Source of the DNA: Geminicoccaceae bacterium
GTDB taxonomy: Bacteria > Pseudomonadota > Alphaproteobacteria > Geminicoccales > Geminicoccaceae
Assembly (NCBI GenBank): GCA_025062095.1
Contig: JANXAZ010000005.1
Location: forward strand, 50,677 to 114,676
Direction of reading: 5' to 3'
Length of the DNA stretch: 64,000 nt
The notes beneath the pieces are model-generated. The model saw nothing but the letters and a program-made list of their open reading frames with translations. It had not been told where the DNA came from and did not search any database. Shown one piece after another: positions 56,977 through 64,000 of the stretch. Made by a program: the position numbers and the translations under genes. Every line of letters begins with the position of its first letter. The first letter of the stretch is position 1.

Positions 56977-58629
56977 ATGGCCGCGAGGGGAGCAGGAGCG
57001 GGCGCGCCCGCGACGAAGATCTTCGAGCCGCTTCGGCTGTCGCGGTTCCGTGTCCTGTGGCTCGCCACCCTCGTCTCCAACCTCGGTTGGCTCGTCCAGA
57101 CCGTCGGCGCCGGCTGGCTGATGACTGCTCTCGACGGTACCGCCGACATGATCGCTCTCGTCCAGGCGGCGATGCAGGCTCCGATCCTGTGTTTCTCCAT
57201 CCTCGCCGGGGTCGCCGCCGACCTTTTCGATCGCCGTCGCGTGCTGCTCGCGGCGCAGCTCGTCATGTTCGCCGTGTCGCTCGTGCTCGCGGCGGCGACC
57301 GCGGTCGGCGCGATCGGCCCGTGGTCTCTGCTCGTTCTGACGTTTCTCCTGGGTTCCGGTATCGCCTTGCAGGGGCCGGCGTTTCAGGCCCTGGTTCGCG
57401 AACTGGTGCCGACGACGGCGCTCGGGGCGGCGGTGGTTTTGAACGGCGTCTCGTTCAACTTCGCGCGCGCGGTGGGGCCCGCTCTGGGCGGCGCGATCGT
57501 CGCCTGGGCCGGAGCGCAGGCCGCTTTTCTCTTCAACGCGCTCTCCTACCTTCCGCTCGTCTTCGCGCTCGCCCGTTGGCGGCGAGCGCGAGCGGGCGAC
57601 GATCTTCCACCTGAGCGGATCCGCGGCGCCGTCTTGGGTGGCATCCGCTATGCCGCGGAGACTCCGGCCATTCGCGCCGTGCTCCTCCGTGCGGCGTTCT
57701 TCGCCTTCGCCGCCGCTGCTGCCCTGCCACTGTTGCCGCTCGTCGCGCGCGATCGGCTCGCCGGCGGCCCCGCCGAATACGGAATCCTCGTGGGCCTGTT
57801 CGGCTTCGGAGCGATGGCCGGCGCCTTCGTCGTCCACCCGCTGCGCGAACGGCACGGAGCGGAACCCGTGAGCCGCGCGCTCGCGCTTCTGTTCGCCGGG
57901 GGCCTACTCGCGCTCGCCTTCGGACCGAACTGGCCGCCGGTCGCGCTGGGGCTCGTCGTCTCGGGCGCGAGCTGGATCGGCTCCTTCGCCTCCTTCAACA
58001 TCGCGGTGCAGACGAGCTCGGCCTTCTGGGTCCAAGCACGCACCTTCGCGCTCTACCAGACGGTGATGTTCGGCGCGATGGCCTTCGGTTCCTGGGTCTG
58101 GGGCGTCTTGACCGAGACCACGAGCCTTCCCGTCGCCCTGAGCATCGCTGCGGCGCTCCTCGCCCTGCAGCCGCTCGTCGGCCGACGCTGGCCGTTGCCG
58201 GCGGCGAGCGGGGGCGATCTCGGTCCCGCGCGCGGGCTGCCGGATCCTTCGCCGACGCTTTCCTTCGACCCCGAGGAGGGACCGGTGCTCGTGCAGGTCG
58301 AATACCGGGTCGATCCCACGCGAGCGCGCGCCTTCGTAGCCGCGATGGACGAACTGGGTCACATCCGCAAGCGCAACGGCGCGCTGCGTTGGCGCCTTTT
58401 TCAGGACACCGACGATCCCGAGCACTGGGTCGAGACCTTCGTGGTCGCCGACTGGGTCGAGCATCTGCGCCTCGCGCGCCGCACGACCGAGGCGGATCGC
58501 GAGGTCGAGCGCAAGGCGGCGGCGTTCGATCGCAAAGGCGCGCCCATCGTGCGCCGGCTCGTCGCGCGTCGCCGCGACGCCCGCTTCGCGCTCGATGCAG
58601 CGGAGAGAGAGCGCCAGGAAACGGGCTAA
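56977..58629 (+). CDS. MFS transporter with C-terminal ABM-like domain
   Basis: The 550-residue product has an MFS_3/EntS-type transporter (about residues 20-410, 10-12 membrane helices) with the DLFDRRRVLL loop and SGIALQGPAFQALVRELVP. A soluble region follows at about 425-550, which begins VQVEYRVDPTRARAF and contains WRLFQDTDDPEHWVETFVV and WVEHLRL. This looks like an antibiotic-biosynthesis-monooxygenase (ABM)-like dimeric alpha/beta barrel. The fused domain is an accepted family feature but unusual for a transporter. It starts with ATG, 58 bases after the peptidase gene. Substrate unknown. Confidence 0.82.
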   Translation: MAARGAGAGAPATKIFEPLRLSRFRVLWLATLVSNLGWLVQTVGAGWLMTALDGTADMIALVQAAMQAPILCFSILAGVAADLFDRRRVLLAAQLVMFAVSLVLAAATAVGAIGPWSLLVLTFLLGSGIALQGPAFQALVRELVPTTALGAAVVLNGVSFNFARAVGPALGGAIVAWAGAQAAFLFNALSYLPLVFALARWRRARAGDDLPPERIRGAVLGGIRYAAETPAIRAVLLRAAFFAFAAAAALPLLPLVARDRLAGGPAEYGILVGLFGFGAMAGAFVVHPLRERHGAEPVSRALALLFAGGLLALAFGPNWPPVALGLVVSGASWIGSFASFNIAVQTSSAFWVQARTFALYQTVMFGAMAFGSWVWGVLTETTSLPVALSIAAALLALQPLVGRRWPLPAASGGDLGPARGLPDPSPTLSFDPEEGPVLVQVEYRVDPTRARAFVAAMDELGHIRKRNGALRWRLFQDTDDPEHWVETFVVADWVEHLRLARRTTEADREVERKAAAFDRKGAPIVRRLVARRRDARFALDAAERERQETG

Positions 58630-59348
58630 CGCTTCAGCCGCACCGCGAACCGACGCTCGAACGCGCTTCGGAGAGCCTCCAAGAAATCGGACCAGTCGCG
58701 CACCGGAGGTGGCTCTTCTCCCGCGCTCCAGCCTTCCAGGTCGTGCAGCGCGAGCTCCCCGAAGCGCTCCGGATCCGTGGCGTAGGTGCCGACGAAAAGG
58801 ACCTCGAACCGTTCTTCGGGACCGCGCTCGTCCGCTCTCCCGACCCGGTTGCGGAACACTTCCAGGGCGTGCGCGAGGCTCGTTTTGCCTCCGCTTCCGT
58901 CGCGCCGCGCATCCTCGGGCATCAGGATCAGAGCGCCGAGAACCGCTTTCGGTTGGTGGGCGTGGAGCTCTTGTGCTTCGGCCCGCAGTTCCTTGTCGAC
59001 GCGCTGCATGTTCTTCGTATATCTACCCGAAGCCGCGTCACGAAAATTCAGAGTCTTGATGGATATTCCGAGGCCTAGTCCGTACTTGGTATGGTAGCGA
59101 ACGTCGACGCGGATCGGCGCCTTCGAGCCGCCCGCTCTTTTCTCGCCTGCCTCGATCTGCGGAAAAGAGACAGAGAGGTCACCAGCGATGCGTCGCGCGA
59201 GCAGATCGGAAAGGCGTTGGCCGTAATTCTTTTTTCTGGCCCGGACATCGTATTTTTTGATCAGCTCCGCGAACTCGCTCTCGAGCTTGAGAATTTCACG
59301 TCGCTCGGGCTCGAGCTCCTGCAGGATTTCGGCGATCGAGGAGGGCAC
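58626..59348 (-). CDS. putative type II restriction endonuclease
   Basis: The 240-residue product has no recognised family. It begins with a helical, acidic region (residues 5-45). It then has a core with IRVDVRYHTKYGLGLGISIKT, where D82 and K98 could be the Asp and Lys of a PD-(D/E)xK nuclease site. The C-terminal half is alpha-helical (RVDKELRAEAQELH). The position right behind a cytosine methyltransferase and a Vsr nuclease is typical of a type II restriction enzyme. The GTG start at 59348 overlaps vsr by 53 bases; the true start may be inside. Its codon use is visibly less GC-biased than neighbours (59.0-59.3 kb), suggesting transfer. Confidence 0.55.
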   Translation of the reverse strand: MPSSIAEILQELEPERREILKLESEFAELIKKYDVRARKKNYGQRLSDLLARRIAGDLSVSFPQIEAGEKRAGGSKAPIRVDVRYHTKYGLGLGISIKTLNFRDAASGRYTKNMQRVDKELRAEAQELHAHQPKAVLGALILMPEDARRDGSGGKTSLAHALEVFRNRVGRADERGPEERFEVLFVGTYATDPERFGELALHDLEGWSAGEEPPPVRDWSDFLEALRSAFERRFAVRLKR

Positions 59349-59748
59349 GGACTCGTTCTCCCACGCGCCCCGGGTCGCGTTCGATCTCGCACTCCCACGC
59401 GAGCACGACCGAAAAGCCGAGACGCCGCAAGCTGCGGATCTTCGCGGCGTCGCGTCGCCTGTTCTCGCGGAACTTCGGTTCCCAATACTCGCGGTTGCGT
59501 TTGGGCACGGTCGCGCGCGGGCAGTTGGTGTGTCGGTGCCAGAAGCACCCCATCACGAAGAGAGCCCACCGCTTCGTTTTGTTGGCGAAATCGGGCGAAC
59601 CCGGCAACGAGCGCACGTTTCGACGATAGGCGAGCCCGCGCTCGCGCAGGGCTTTCGCGACGAGCTCCTCGGCGCTCGTGCGCTTCTGCCGGACGCGCTT
59701 CATGAGCGCGCTGCGAGCGGGATCGGTCGGGAGCACGGGCCGCGGCAC
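59296..59748 (-). CDS. vsr: very short patch repair endonuclease Vsr
   Basis: Vsr nicks 5' of the T in T:G mismatches that arise when 5-methylcytosine deaminates. The 150-residue product matches the family closely: LPGSPDF (catalytic Asp53), CFWHRHTNCP (Trp70, His71, His73 and zinc cysteines), TKNREYW-like KRNREYWEPKF, and VVLAWECE. The start is GTG at 59748, three bases after the methyltransferase stop. Its presence implies that the adjacent enzyme makes 5-methylcytosine. Confidence 0.93.
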   Translation of the reverse strand: MPRPVLPTDPARSALMKRVRQKRTSAEELVAKALRERGLAYRRNVRSLPGSPDFANKTKRWALFVMGCFWHRHTNCPRATVPKRNREYWEPKFRENRRRDAAKIRSLRRLGFSVVLAWECEIERDPGRVGERVRALLDRRNPAGARARAT

Positions 59749-59751
59749 GGT

Positions 59752-60921
59752 TCATTCGGCGGCGAGCGCCGCGGGGGCGCCGCGCTCCATACGCTCGAGA
59801 TGTCTGCGCAGCGCTTCGAGAAAGCCGGGCGGGAACCGCAACGAACTCCGCTCCGTGCGCGCGAGGAACCCGGCCGTCGCGCGCGCCGAGAGTTCCTCGC
59901 CGGGATGACGGAGGAAGCGGTGGAGCGGCGGTCGTCCGCGCCACACCGGGAAGTCGTTGATTTCGACCGCGTAGCGATGGCGCCCGTCGAACCGGGCGGC
60001 CCGCGGCCAGCGCCCCGCGAGGGGAAGCGGCCGATCGCGATCCCGATCGTAACCCGAAGGCGCGAGCAATCGCTCGCCGAGCCACTGCGCGACCGGCACC
60101 GAGACGGCGTTCCCCACGAGCGACCAACGCCACGACGGCCTCGCCACCTCTTCCGCCGGCTGCGTCCAGTCCTCGCAAAAGCCCTGCAGTCGCTCTGCGT
60201 CGCGAATGTCGGGTTTGATCACCCGACCGTCGGGCAAGAGGATCGCGGGCGGCGCCGGGATACCGACACTCGAGCCGTTCTTGAGCGTGGGGATCGCGTC
60301 GGGCGCCCACCCCAACCCTCGGATCCCCTCCGTCCAATAAAAGCCGTGCGCGATTTCGCCGATCCGCGTCGCGGCGGGACGCGGTCGCGCCTCGTCCCCC
60401 AACAGGATCTCCGCGGGATCGTCCACGCGACTGGCGAGGAAGAACACCCGCTCGCGGCGCTGCGGCAGCCAGCCGAGCGTGTTCACCACGCGATAGGCCC
60501 ACAGATAGCCCAGATCCTCGACAGCTCGAACGAGCCGTTCCATCGCTCGTCCGCCTTCGAGATGAAGCATGAACGAGACGTTCTCGAGCACCACGCGCGG
60601 GATCTGCCGCCCCGCTGCGCGGGCTTTGTGGAGGAGCCGGAACACTTCTCCGACGAGGCCCGAACGGGCGCCGCCGATGCCGATCGTCTTCCCGGCTTGG
60701 CTGAGGTCCTGACAGGGGAACCCGGCGCACACGATCTCCGCGTCGGCCGGCAGATCGGAGAGTTCGCGCACGTCGGGATGATTCGGGACACCGGCCAGCC
60801 GCGACCGCAGGACGGCGACGGCCGGTTCCCAGCATTCGCAGGTGAGAACGGTCTCGTGCCCCGCGCGCGCGAAGCCGACTTCGAACCCCCCGATCCCCGC
60901 GAACAGACCCACGACCTTCAT
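59752..60921 (-). CDS. C5 cytosine DNA methyltransferase
   Basis: The 389-residue product has all C5-methyltransferase motifs: I (GLFAGIGGFEVG), IV with catalytic Cys70 (GFPCQDLSQAG), VI (ENV, Glu113), VIII (QRRERVFFLA), IX (RDAERLQGF, 240-248) and X (GNAVSVPVAQW, 270-280). Odd points are a short target-recognition region between VIII and IX and about 100 extra residues after motif X (YAVEINDFPVWRG, ERSSLRFPPGF), which may carry part of the recognition. The target site cannot be read. It precedes vsr and a putative restriction nuclease and follows the TOPRIM-like gene after a 99-base gap. Confidence 0.9.
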   Translation of the reverse strand: MKVVGLFAGIGGFEVGFARAGHETVLTCECWEPAVAVLRSRLAGVPNHPDVRELSDLPADAEIVCAGFPCQDLSQAGKTIGIGGARSGLVGEVFRLLHKARAAGRQIPRVVLENVSFMLHLEGGRAMERLVRAVEDLGYLWAYRVVNTLGWLPQRRERVFFLASRVDDPAEILLGDEARPRPAATRIGEIAHGFYWTEGIRGLGWAPDAIPTLKNGSSVGIPAPPAILLPDGRVIKPDIRDAERLQGFCEDWTQPAEEVARPSWRWSLVGNAVSVPVAQWLGERLLAPSGYDRDRDRPLPLAGRWPRAARFDGRHRYAVEINDFPVWRGRPPLHRFLRHPGEELSARATAGFLARTERSSLRFPPGFLEALRRHLERMERGAPAALAAE

Positions 60922-61020
60922 GGGGCTTTCGTAACACGTTTCCGGGATCCGGGGCAGCCCGCGAGCTCGCCGTGCGGCGGTCTGGTTCCGCCTCGGTCGC
61001 GAAGAGCGCTCGGGCGGTGT

Positions 61021-61644
61021 TCAGGGCGGGAACCAGCGCCCGAGGGCGGCGCGAAAGCGCGCGAAGGCGGGATCCGTGCATTGGTCGACGTGGGCGCGGC
61101 TGGCAAAGCGCCGGAACTGGGCCGAGGAAGCGGGTATCCGCAGGCGGTCCCGCAGGATACTCAGGCGAATCTTGGGATCCTCCTCGCTGTTACGCATCAG
61201 TTCACCGAGCGTCTCCGTCAGCGTCGCCCGCGAGGCCGCGTCGATTTCACGTTCGAACGCTTGTTGAAGGGCCTGCACATCCGACCACAGCCAAGTCTCG
61301 AGCTCGGGCTCGATCGCGATCACCTCGAAACGCTCCCGATCCCAACCGTTGCGCTCCAGATTGTCCGCGACAGTCTGCTCGATGACGGTTCGCCCGGGAG
61401 AGCCGTTCCATGCGCAATCCAGGAGCACGACGAGACGCTCGTGGGTTCTCAGATAGGCGCGGGCCAGCTCATGGGCGCGCTTGAAGACACCGGGATCTTT
61501 CTGACCCGGAGGCACGAGGAGGTCTTTGTCGTCGATGGCGACGGGTCCGCAACCCATCGAGCGGTGCCAGCTCGTGCGGGAAAAGAGCCCGAGAAGGGCC
61601 TCCTTCATGTCCTTGTCGGCGAGGATGCACAGAAGCGATTTCAA
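61021..61644 (-). CDS. TOPRIM-like protein partnered with AAA ATPase
   Basis: The 207-residue product was not assigned with certainty. The layout of acidic residues resembles a small TOPRIM-like nuclease domain: Asp10/Asp12 in LADKDM, Asp76 in VVLLDCAWNG, and the EPELETWLW segment (Glu112-116), a pattern seen in DUF4276-type proteins. The helical tail ends in FRAALGRWF. It begins with TTG overlapping the ATPase stop (TTGA), so the two are surely translated together. ATPase plus TOPRIM pairs are known phage-defence modules; whether this is one of the named types is not decidable here. Confidence 0.55.
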   Translation of the reverse strand: MKSLLCILADKDMKEALLGLFSRTSWHRSMGCGPVAIDDKDLLVPPGQKDPGVFKRAHELARAYLRTHERLVVLLDCAWNGSPGRTVIEQTVADNLERNGWDRERFEVIAIEPELETWLWSDVQALQQAFEREIDAASRATLTETLGELMRNSEEDPKIRLSILRDRLRIPASSAQFRRFASRAHVDQCTDPAFARFRAALGRWFPP

Positions 61645-62903
61645 CTCAGCACACCGCTAGCGAAGAGAAGAGAAAGATCGGCGTCCTCGCGCCATTGTTG
61701 GAGCCTCGGGTGCTGATCGCCGCGCACGATGTCGACCGCACCGGTTGCATCCTTACTGAAACAGAGTAGATCGCGAGGTTCGAGCAATCCGAGCACGACC
61801 GGCGAGTGCGACGCGCACAGAACCTGCGCCGTATAGATACTCTTCAAGGATTGCACGACCGGCTCGATCGCCTGCGGGTGCAGCCCGTTCTCTGGCTCCT
61901 CGACCAGAACGAGCGAGGCGGGCAGCGGCGCATAGGCCAGGAACGTTAAGGCCAAAAGACGCAGCGTGCCGTCGGAGACGAGCCAAGCGGGCACCGCGAG
62001 GCCCCCCTCGTAGTGGACCACGAGGTAGCGCGAGCGGTCCTCGGGCCGTTCACGGGTCTCGATCTTCCGGATGTCCGGGAGCGCCGTGCGCACATGGTCC
62101 TGCCACGCTTCGAACCGCTCGGGGTTCTCGCGGGCCACCCGCTCGACGATCCAGGGCAGGTTGGAGCCGTCCGAGGCCAGCTCGGCTACGAGGCCCGCCG
62201 GGGCCGGCCGCCGCATCGCGTGCGCATCCAGCGAGAGGACGAAAATGCCCTGGGCGAGCAGCCTTTTGGCGAAGAGCGCCGCGGGGAAGTTCTTTACGTC
62301 CTCGGGCAGGCTGCCGAGCGTACTGCGCTGCGGGCCAAGCTTGAAGGGTGTCACCCACCTCTTGGTCTCGCTCGAGAAGCGGTCGGTCTTCGCGGTCTTC
62401 TCGACGATCTTCTTCCAGCCGTCGGGAATCGTCGAGCGAGGTTCGTGGATGATCGGCTCCCGCGCATGGAGGGGCAACGGGAACTGCTCCCTCGGCGGTT
62501 CCGCGCCGAGCTCGGCAGGCGTGTTCTGCGCGAAGAAGGTCTCGATCGCGATCGAGACCTCGGGGGCCGTCTGGATGGCGATCTCGTAGCGCGCCGCGGG
62601 AGAGCCGACCCCTTCGGACACAGCTTTCGACAGATCGAGGTCGAGCGCGATCTCGATCCGGGCGCCCTGCTTCTGCCAGGTGAGCTCAAGCGGATCAGCG
62701 CAGCGCGGCGCGATCCCGAGCCGCGCGTCACCGAAGAACGCGCGTGGCACGTCGGCGACCAGAATATCGCGGACGAAGGCGAGCGCGTCGAAGAAGGTGC
62801 TCTTGCCGCTCGCATTGGGGCCGATCAGAAGATGGAAGCGATCGAGCCGAACATCCACCGCGCGCAACGCGCGGTAATTACGGATCTGGACCCGCCGGAT
62901 CAT
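61641..62903 (-). CDS. AAA family ATPase (OLD/RloA-like) of a putative defence pair
   Basis: The 420-residue product is an ABC-ATPase-like AAA protein: Walker A GPNASGKST (28-36), an insertion of about 200 residues, a signature-like LVSDGTLRLLALTFLAY, Walker B LVLVEEPENGLHP, and the H-loop SHSPVVLG. There is no fused TOPRIM domain, unlike OLD proteins; the next gene likely supplies it. It begins with ATG only four bases after the purA stop. Defence ATPases of the AriA or GajA type are the closest functional parallels, by domain logic only. Confidence 0.8.
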   Translation of the reverse strand: MIRRVQIRNYRALRAVDVRLDRFHLLIGPNASGKSTFFDALAFVRDILVADVPRAFFGDARLGIAPRCADPLELTWQKQGARIEIALDLDLSKAVSEGVGSPAARYEIAIQTAPEVSIAIETFFAQNTPAELGAEPPREQFPLPLHAREPIIHEPRSTIPDGWKKIVEKTAKTDRFSSETKRWVTPFKLGPQRSTLGSLPEDVKNFPAALFAKRLLAQGIFVLSLDAHAMRRPAPAGLVAELASDGSNLPWIVERVARENPERFEAWQDHVRTALPDIRKIETRERPEDRSRYLVVHYEGGLAVPAWLVSDGTLRLLALTFLAYAPLPASLVLVEEPENGLHPQAIEPVVQSLKSIYTAQVLCASHSPVVLGLLEPRDLLCFSKDATGAVDIVRGDQHPRLQQWREDADLSLLFASGVLS

Positions 62904-62907
62904 CCCC

Positions 62908-64000
62908 TCAATCCGCGAACGGATCGCGCAAGAGAATCGTGTCCTCGCGCGCCGGGCTCGTGGAGAGAAGAGCTACGGGACACTCCACGAGCTCCTCGAG
63001 GCGCTTGATGTATTTCACGGCCGCAGCCGGAAGTTCGGCGAAACTCCTCGCCCCGCGCGTGCTCTCCTGCCAGCCTTCGAGTTCCTCGTAGACCGGCTCG
63101 GCCGCCGCCTGCGCTCCCATGCCCGCGGGCAGGTGGTGCAACAGCTGGCCGCGCAGGGCGTAGGCGGTGCAGACCTTGAGCTTGGGCAGGCCGTCGAGCA
63201 CGTCGAGCTTGGTGAGCGCGAGGCCTTTGATGCCCGAGAGCTTCACCGCCTGGCGCACGAGCACGGCATCGAACCAGCCGCAGCGGCGCGGCCGACCGGT
63301 CACGGTTCCGAACTCCTTGCCGCGTTCACCGATGAGCTTGCCGGTCTCGTCGGTGAGCTCGGTCGGGAACGGTCCGGCACCCACACGCGTCGTGTACGCC
63401 TTGCAGATCCCGAGCACGAAGCCGACCGCATCGGGGCCCACGCCCGAGCCGAGCGCCGCTTGCGCCGCGAGCGTGTTCGAGCTCGTCACGAACGGATAGG
63501 TCCCGTGGTCGACGTCGAGCATCGCGCCCTGCGCTCCCTCGAAGAGAATGCGCCGGCCCGCGCGCTTGAGCTCGGCGAGCCGCAGCCACACCGGCTCGGC
63601 GAAGGGCAAGAGCTTGGGAGCGAGCGCTTTGAGCTCGGCCAGGAGCGCCGCACCGTCGACTTCGGCGATGCCGAAACCGCGTCTGAGCGCGTTGTGGTGC
63701 AAAAGCAGCTCGTGCACCTTGGCCTCGAGCGTGGGGCCGTCGGCGAGATCGCACACCCGGATCGCCCGGCGCGCGACCTTGTCCTCGTAAGCCGGGCCGA
63801 TGCCGCGTCCCGTGGTCCCGAGCTTGCCGAGGCCCTGGGGGCTCTTTTCGCGCGCAGCCTCGCGCGCGCGATCGAGCTCCCCGTGGAGGGGCAAGATCAA
63901 GGCGCAGCTTTCGGAAATGCGCAGCGTCTCGGCGGAGACCGGCACGCCCAGCGCGCGGATCTGCTCGATCTCGGCGAGAAAGGCCCAGGGGTCGATGACC
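62908..64000 (-). CDS. purA: adenylosuccinate synthetase (5' end beyond window)
   Basis: This enzyme joins IMP and aspartate with GTP in AMP synthesis. The window holds the C-terminal 363 residues; about 65-100 N-terminal residues including the GDEGKG P-loop lie outside. Visible motifs are [43 protein letters not shown] and the terminal [19 protein letters not shown]. The frame continues to the window edge as [19 protein letters not shown], so the gene is intact as far as seen. The AAA ATPase gene follows after four bases. Confidence 0.95.
   Translation of the reverse strand, partial: VIDPWAFLAEIEQIRALGVPVSAETLRISESCALILPLHGELDRAREAAREKSPQGLGKLGTTGRGIGPAYEDKVARRAIRVCDLADGPTLEAKVHELLLHHNALRRGFGIAEVDGAALLAELKALAPKLLPFAEPVWLRLAELKRAGRRILFEGAQGAMLDVDHGTYPFVTSSNTLAAQAALGSGVGPDAVGFVLGICKAYTTRVGAGPFPTELTDETGKLIGERGKEFGTVTGRPRRCGWFDAVLVRQAVKLSGIKGLALTKLDVLDGLPKLKVCTAYALRGQLLHHLPAGMGAQAAAEPVYEELEGWQESTRGARSFAELPAAAVKYIKRLEELVECPVALLSTSPAREDTILLRDPFAD

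Noticed and set aside
1..64000. tRNA, rRNA, CRISPR arrays, insertion sequences and phage attachment sites
   Set aside because: Intergenic gaps were read for tRNA-like arms, regular repeats and transposase-like genes; none was seen. The only recombinase is the chromosomal XerD.

Overview
The window is GC-rich, densely packed bacterial DNA that looks alphaproteobacterial. The evidence is the C4-type 5-aminolevulinate synthase, the ybgC-tolQRAB-pal-cpoB-tilS-ftsH order, the UrtABCDE urea transporter, a malyl-CoA/beta-methylmalyl-CoA lyase, and the alphaproteobacterial-style FtsH. A Rhodospirillales- or Geminicoccales-like lineage is a guess; no rRNA, tRNA or CRISPR was seen that could refine it. 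Many genes start with GTG or TTG and overlap the upstream stop by 1-8 bases, so translational coupling is common.

Layout. 0.1-4.9 kb (minus): gmd-fcl (GDP-L-fucose), then hemA and a secreted phytase/esterase-like protein. 4.9-8.4 kb (plus): acyl-CoA synthetase, TrkH, cupin. 8.4-11.8 kb (minus): a WbpA/WecC-type dehydrogenase, UDP-glucuronate decarboxylase and galE, i.e. nucleotide-sugar supply with no glycosyltransferases nearby. 12.0-17.7 kb (plus): urtABCDE behind a near-perfect sigma-54 promoter. 17.8-19.9 kb (minus): small membrane protein, xerD and malyl-CoA lyase. 20.0-21.7 kb (plus): aroK-aroB. 21.8-25.5 kb (minus): argD-argF, hslO (Hsp33) and a Tat-type lipoprotein. 25.6-35.0 kb (minus): metallophosphoesterase, MscS channel, tamA and tamB. 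35.2-39.6 kb (plus): beta-barrel protein and Wza-like export lipoprotein, AmpG-like MFS, AbrB-family membrane protein. 39.7-51.5 kb (minus): a long housekeeping run from yebC through ruvCAB, ybgC, the Tol-Pal genes and tilS to ftsH.

51.5-58.6 kb (plus): a 445-base gap with a promoter and rho-independent terminator that may make a short C-rich RNA, an unknown 82-aa protein, hslVU behind a heat-shock-like promoter, thrC, an M16 peptidase, and an MFS transporter with an extra C-terminal domain. 58.6-62.9 kb (minus): a compact defence island directly behind purA. It holds an AAA ATPase with a TOPRIM-like partner, a C5 cytosine methyltransferase, a Vsr nuclease and a putative restriction nuclease. 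The window ends inside purA.

The most noteworthy items are the ATPase/TOPRIM-like pair with the methyltransferase-Vsr-nuclease module, the candidate short RNA with a repeated CCTCCC tract upstream of hslVU, and the sigma-54 control of urea uptake.
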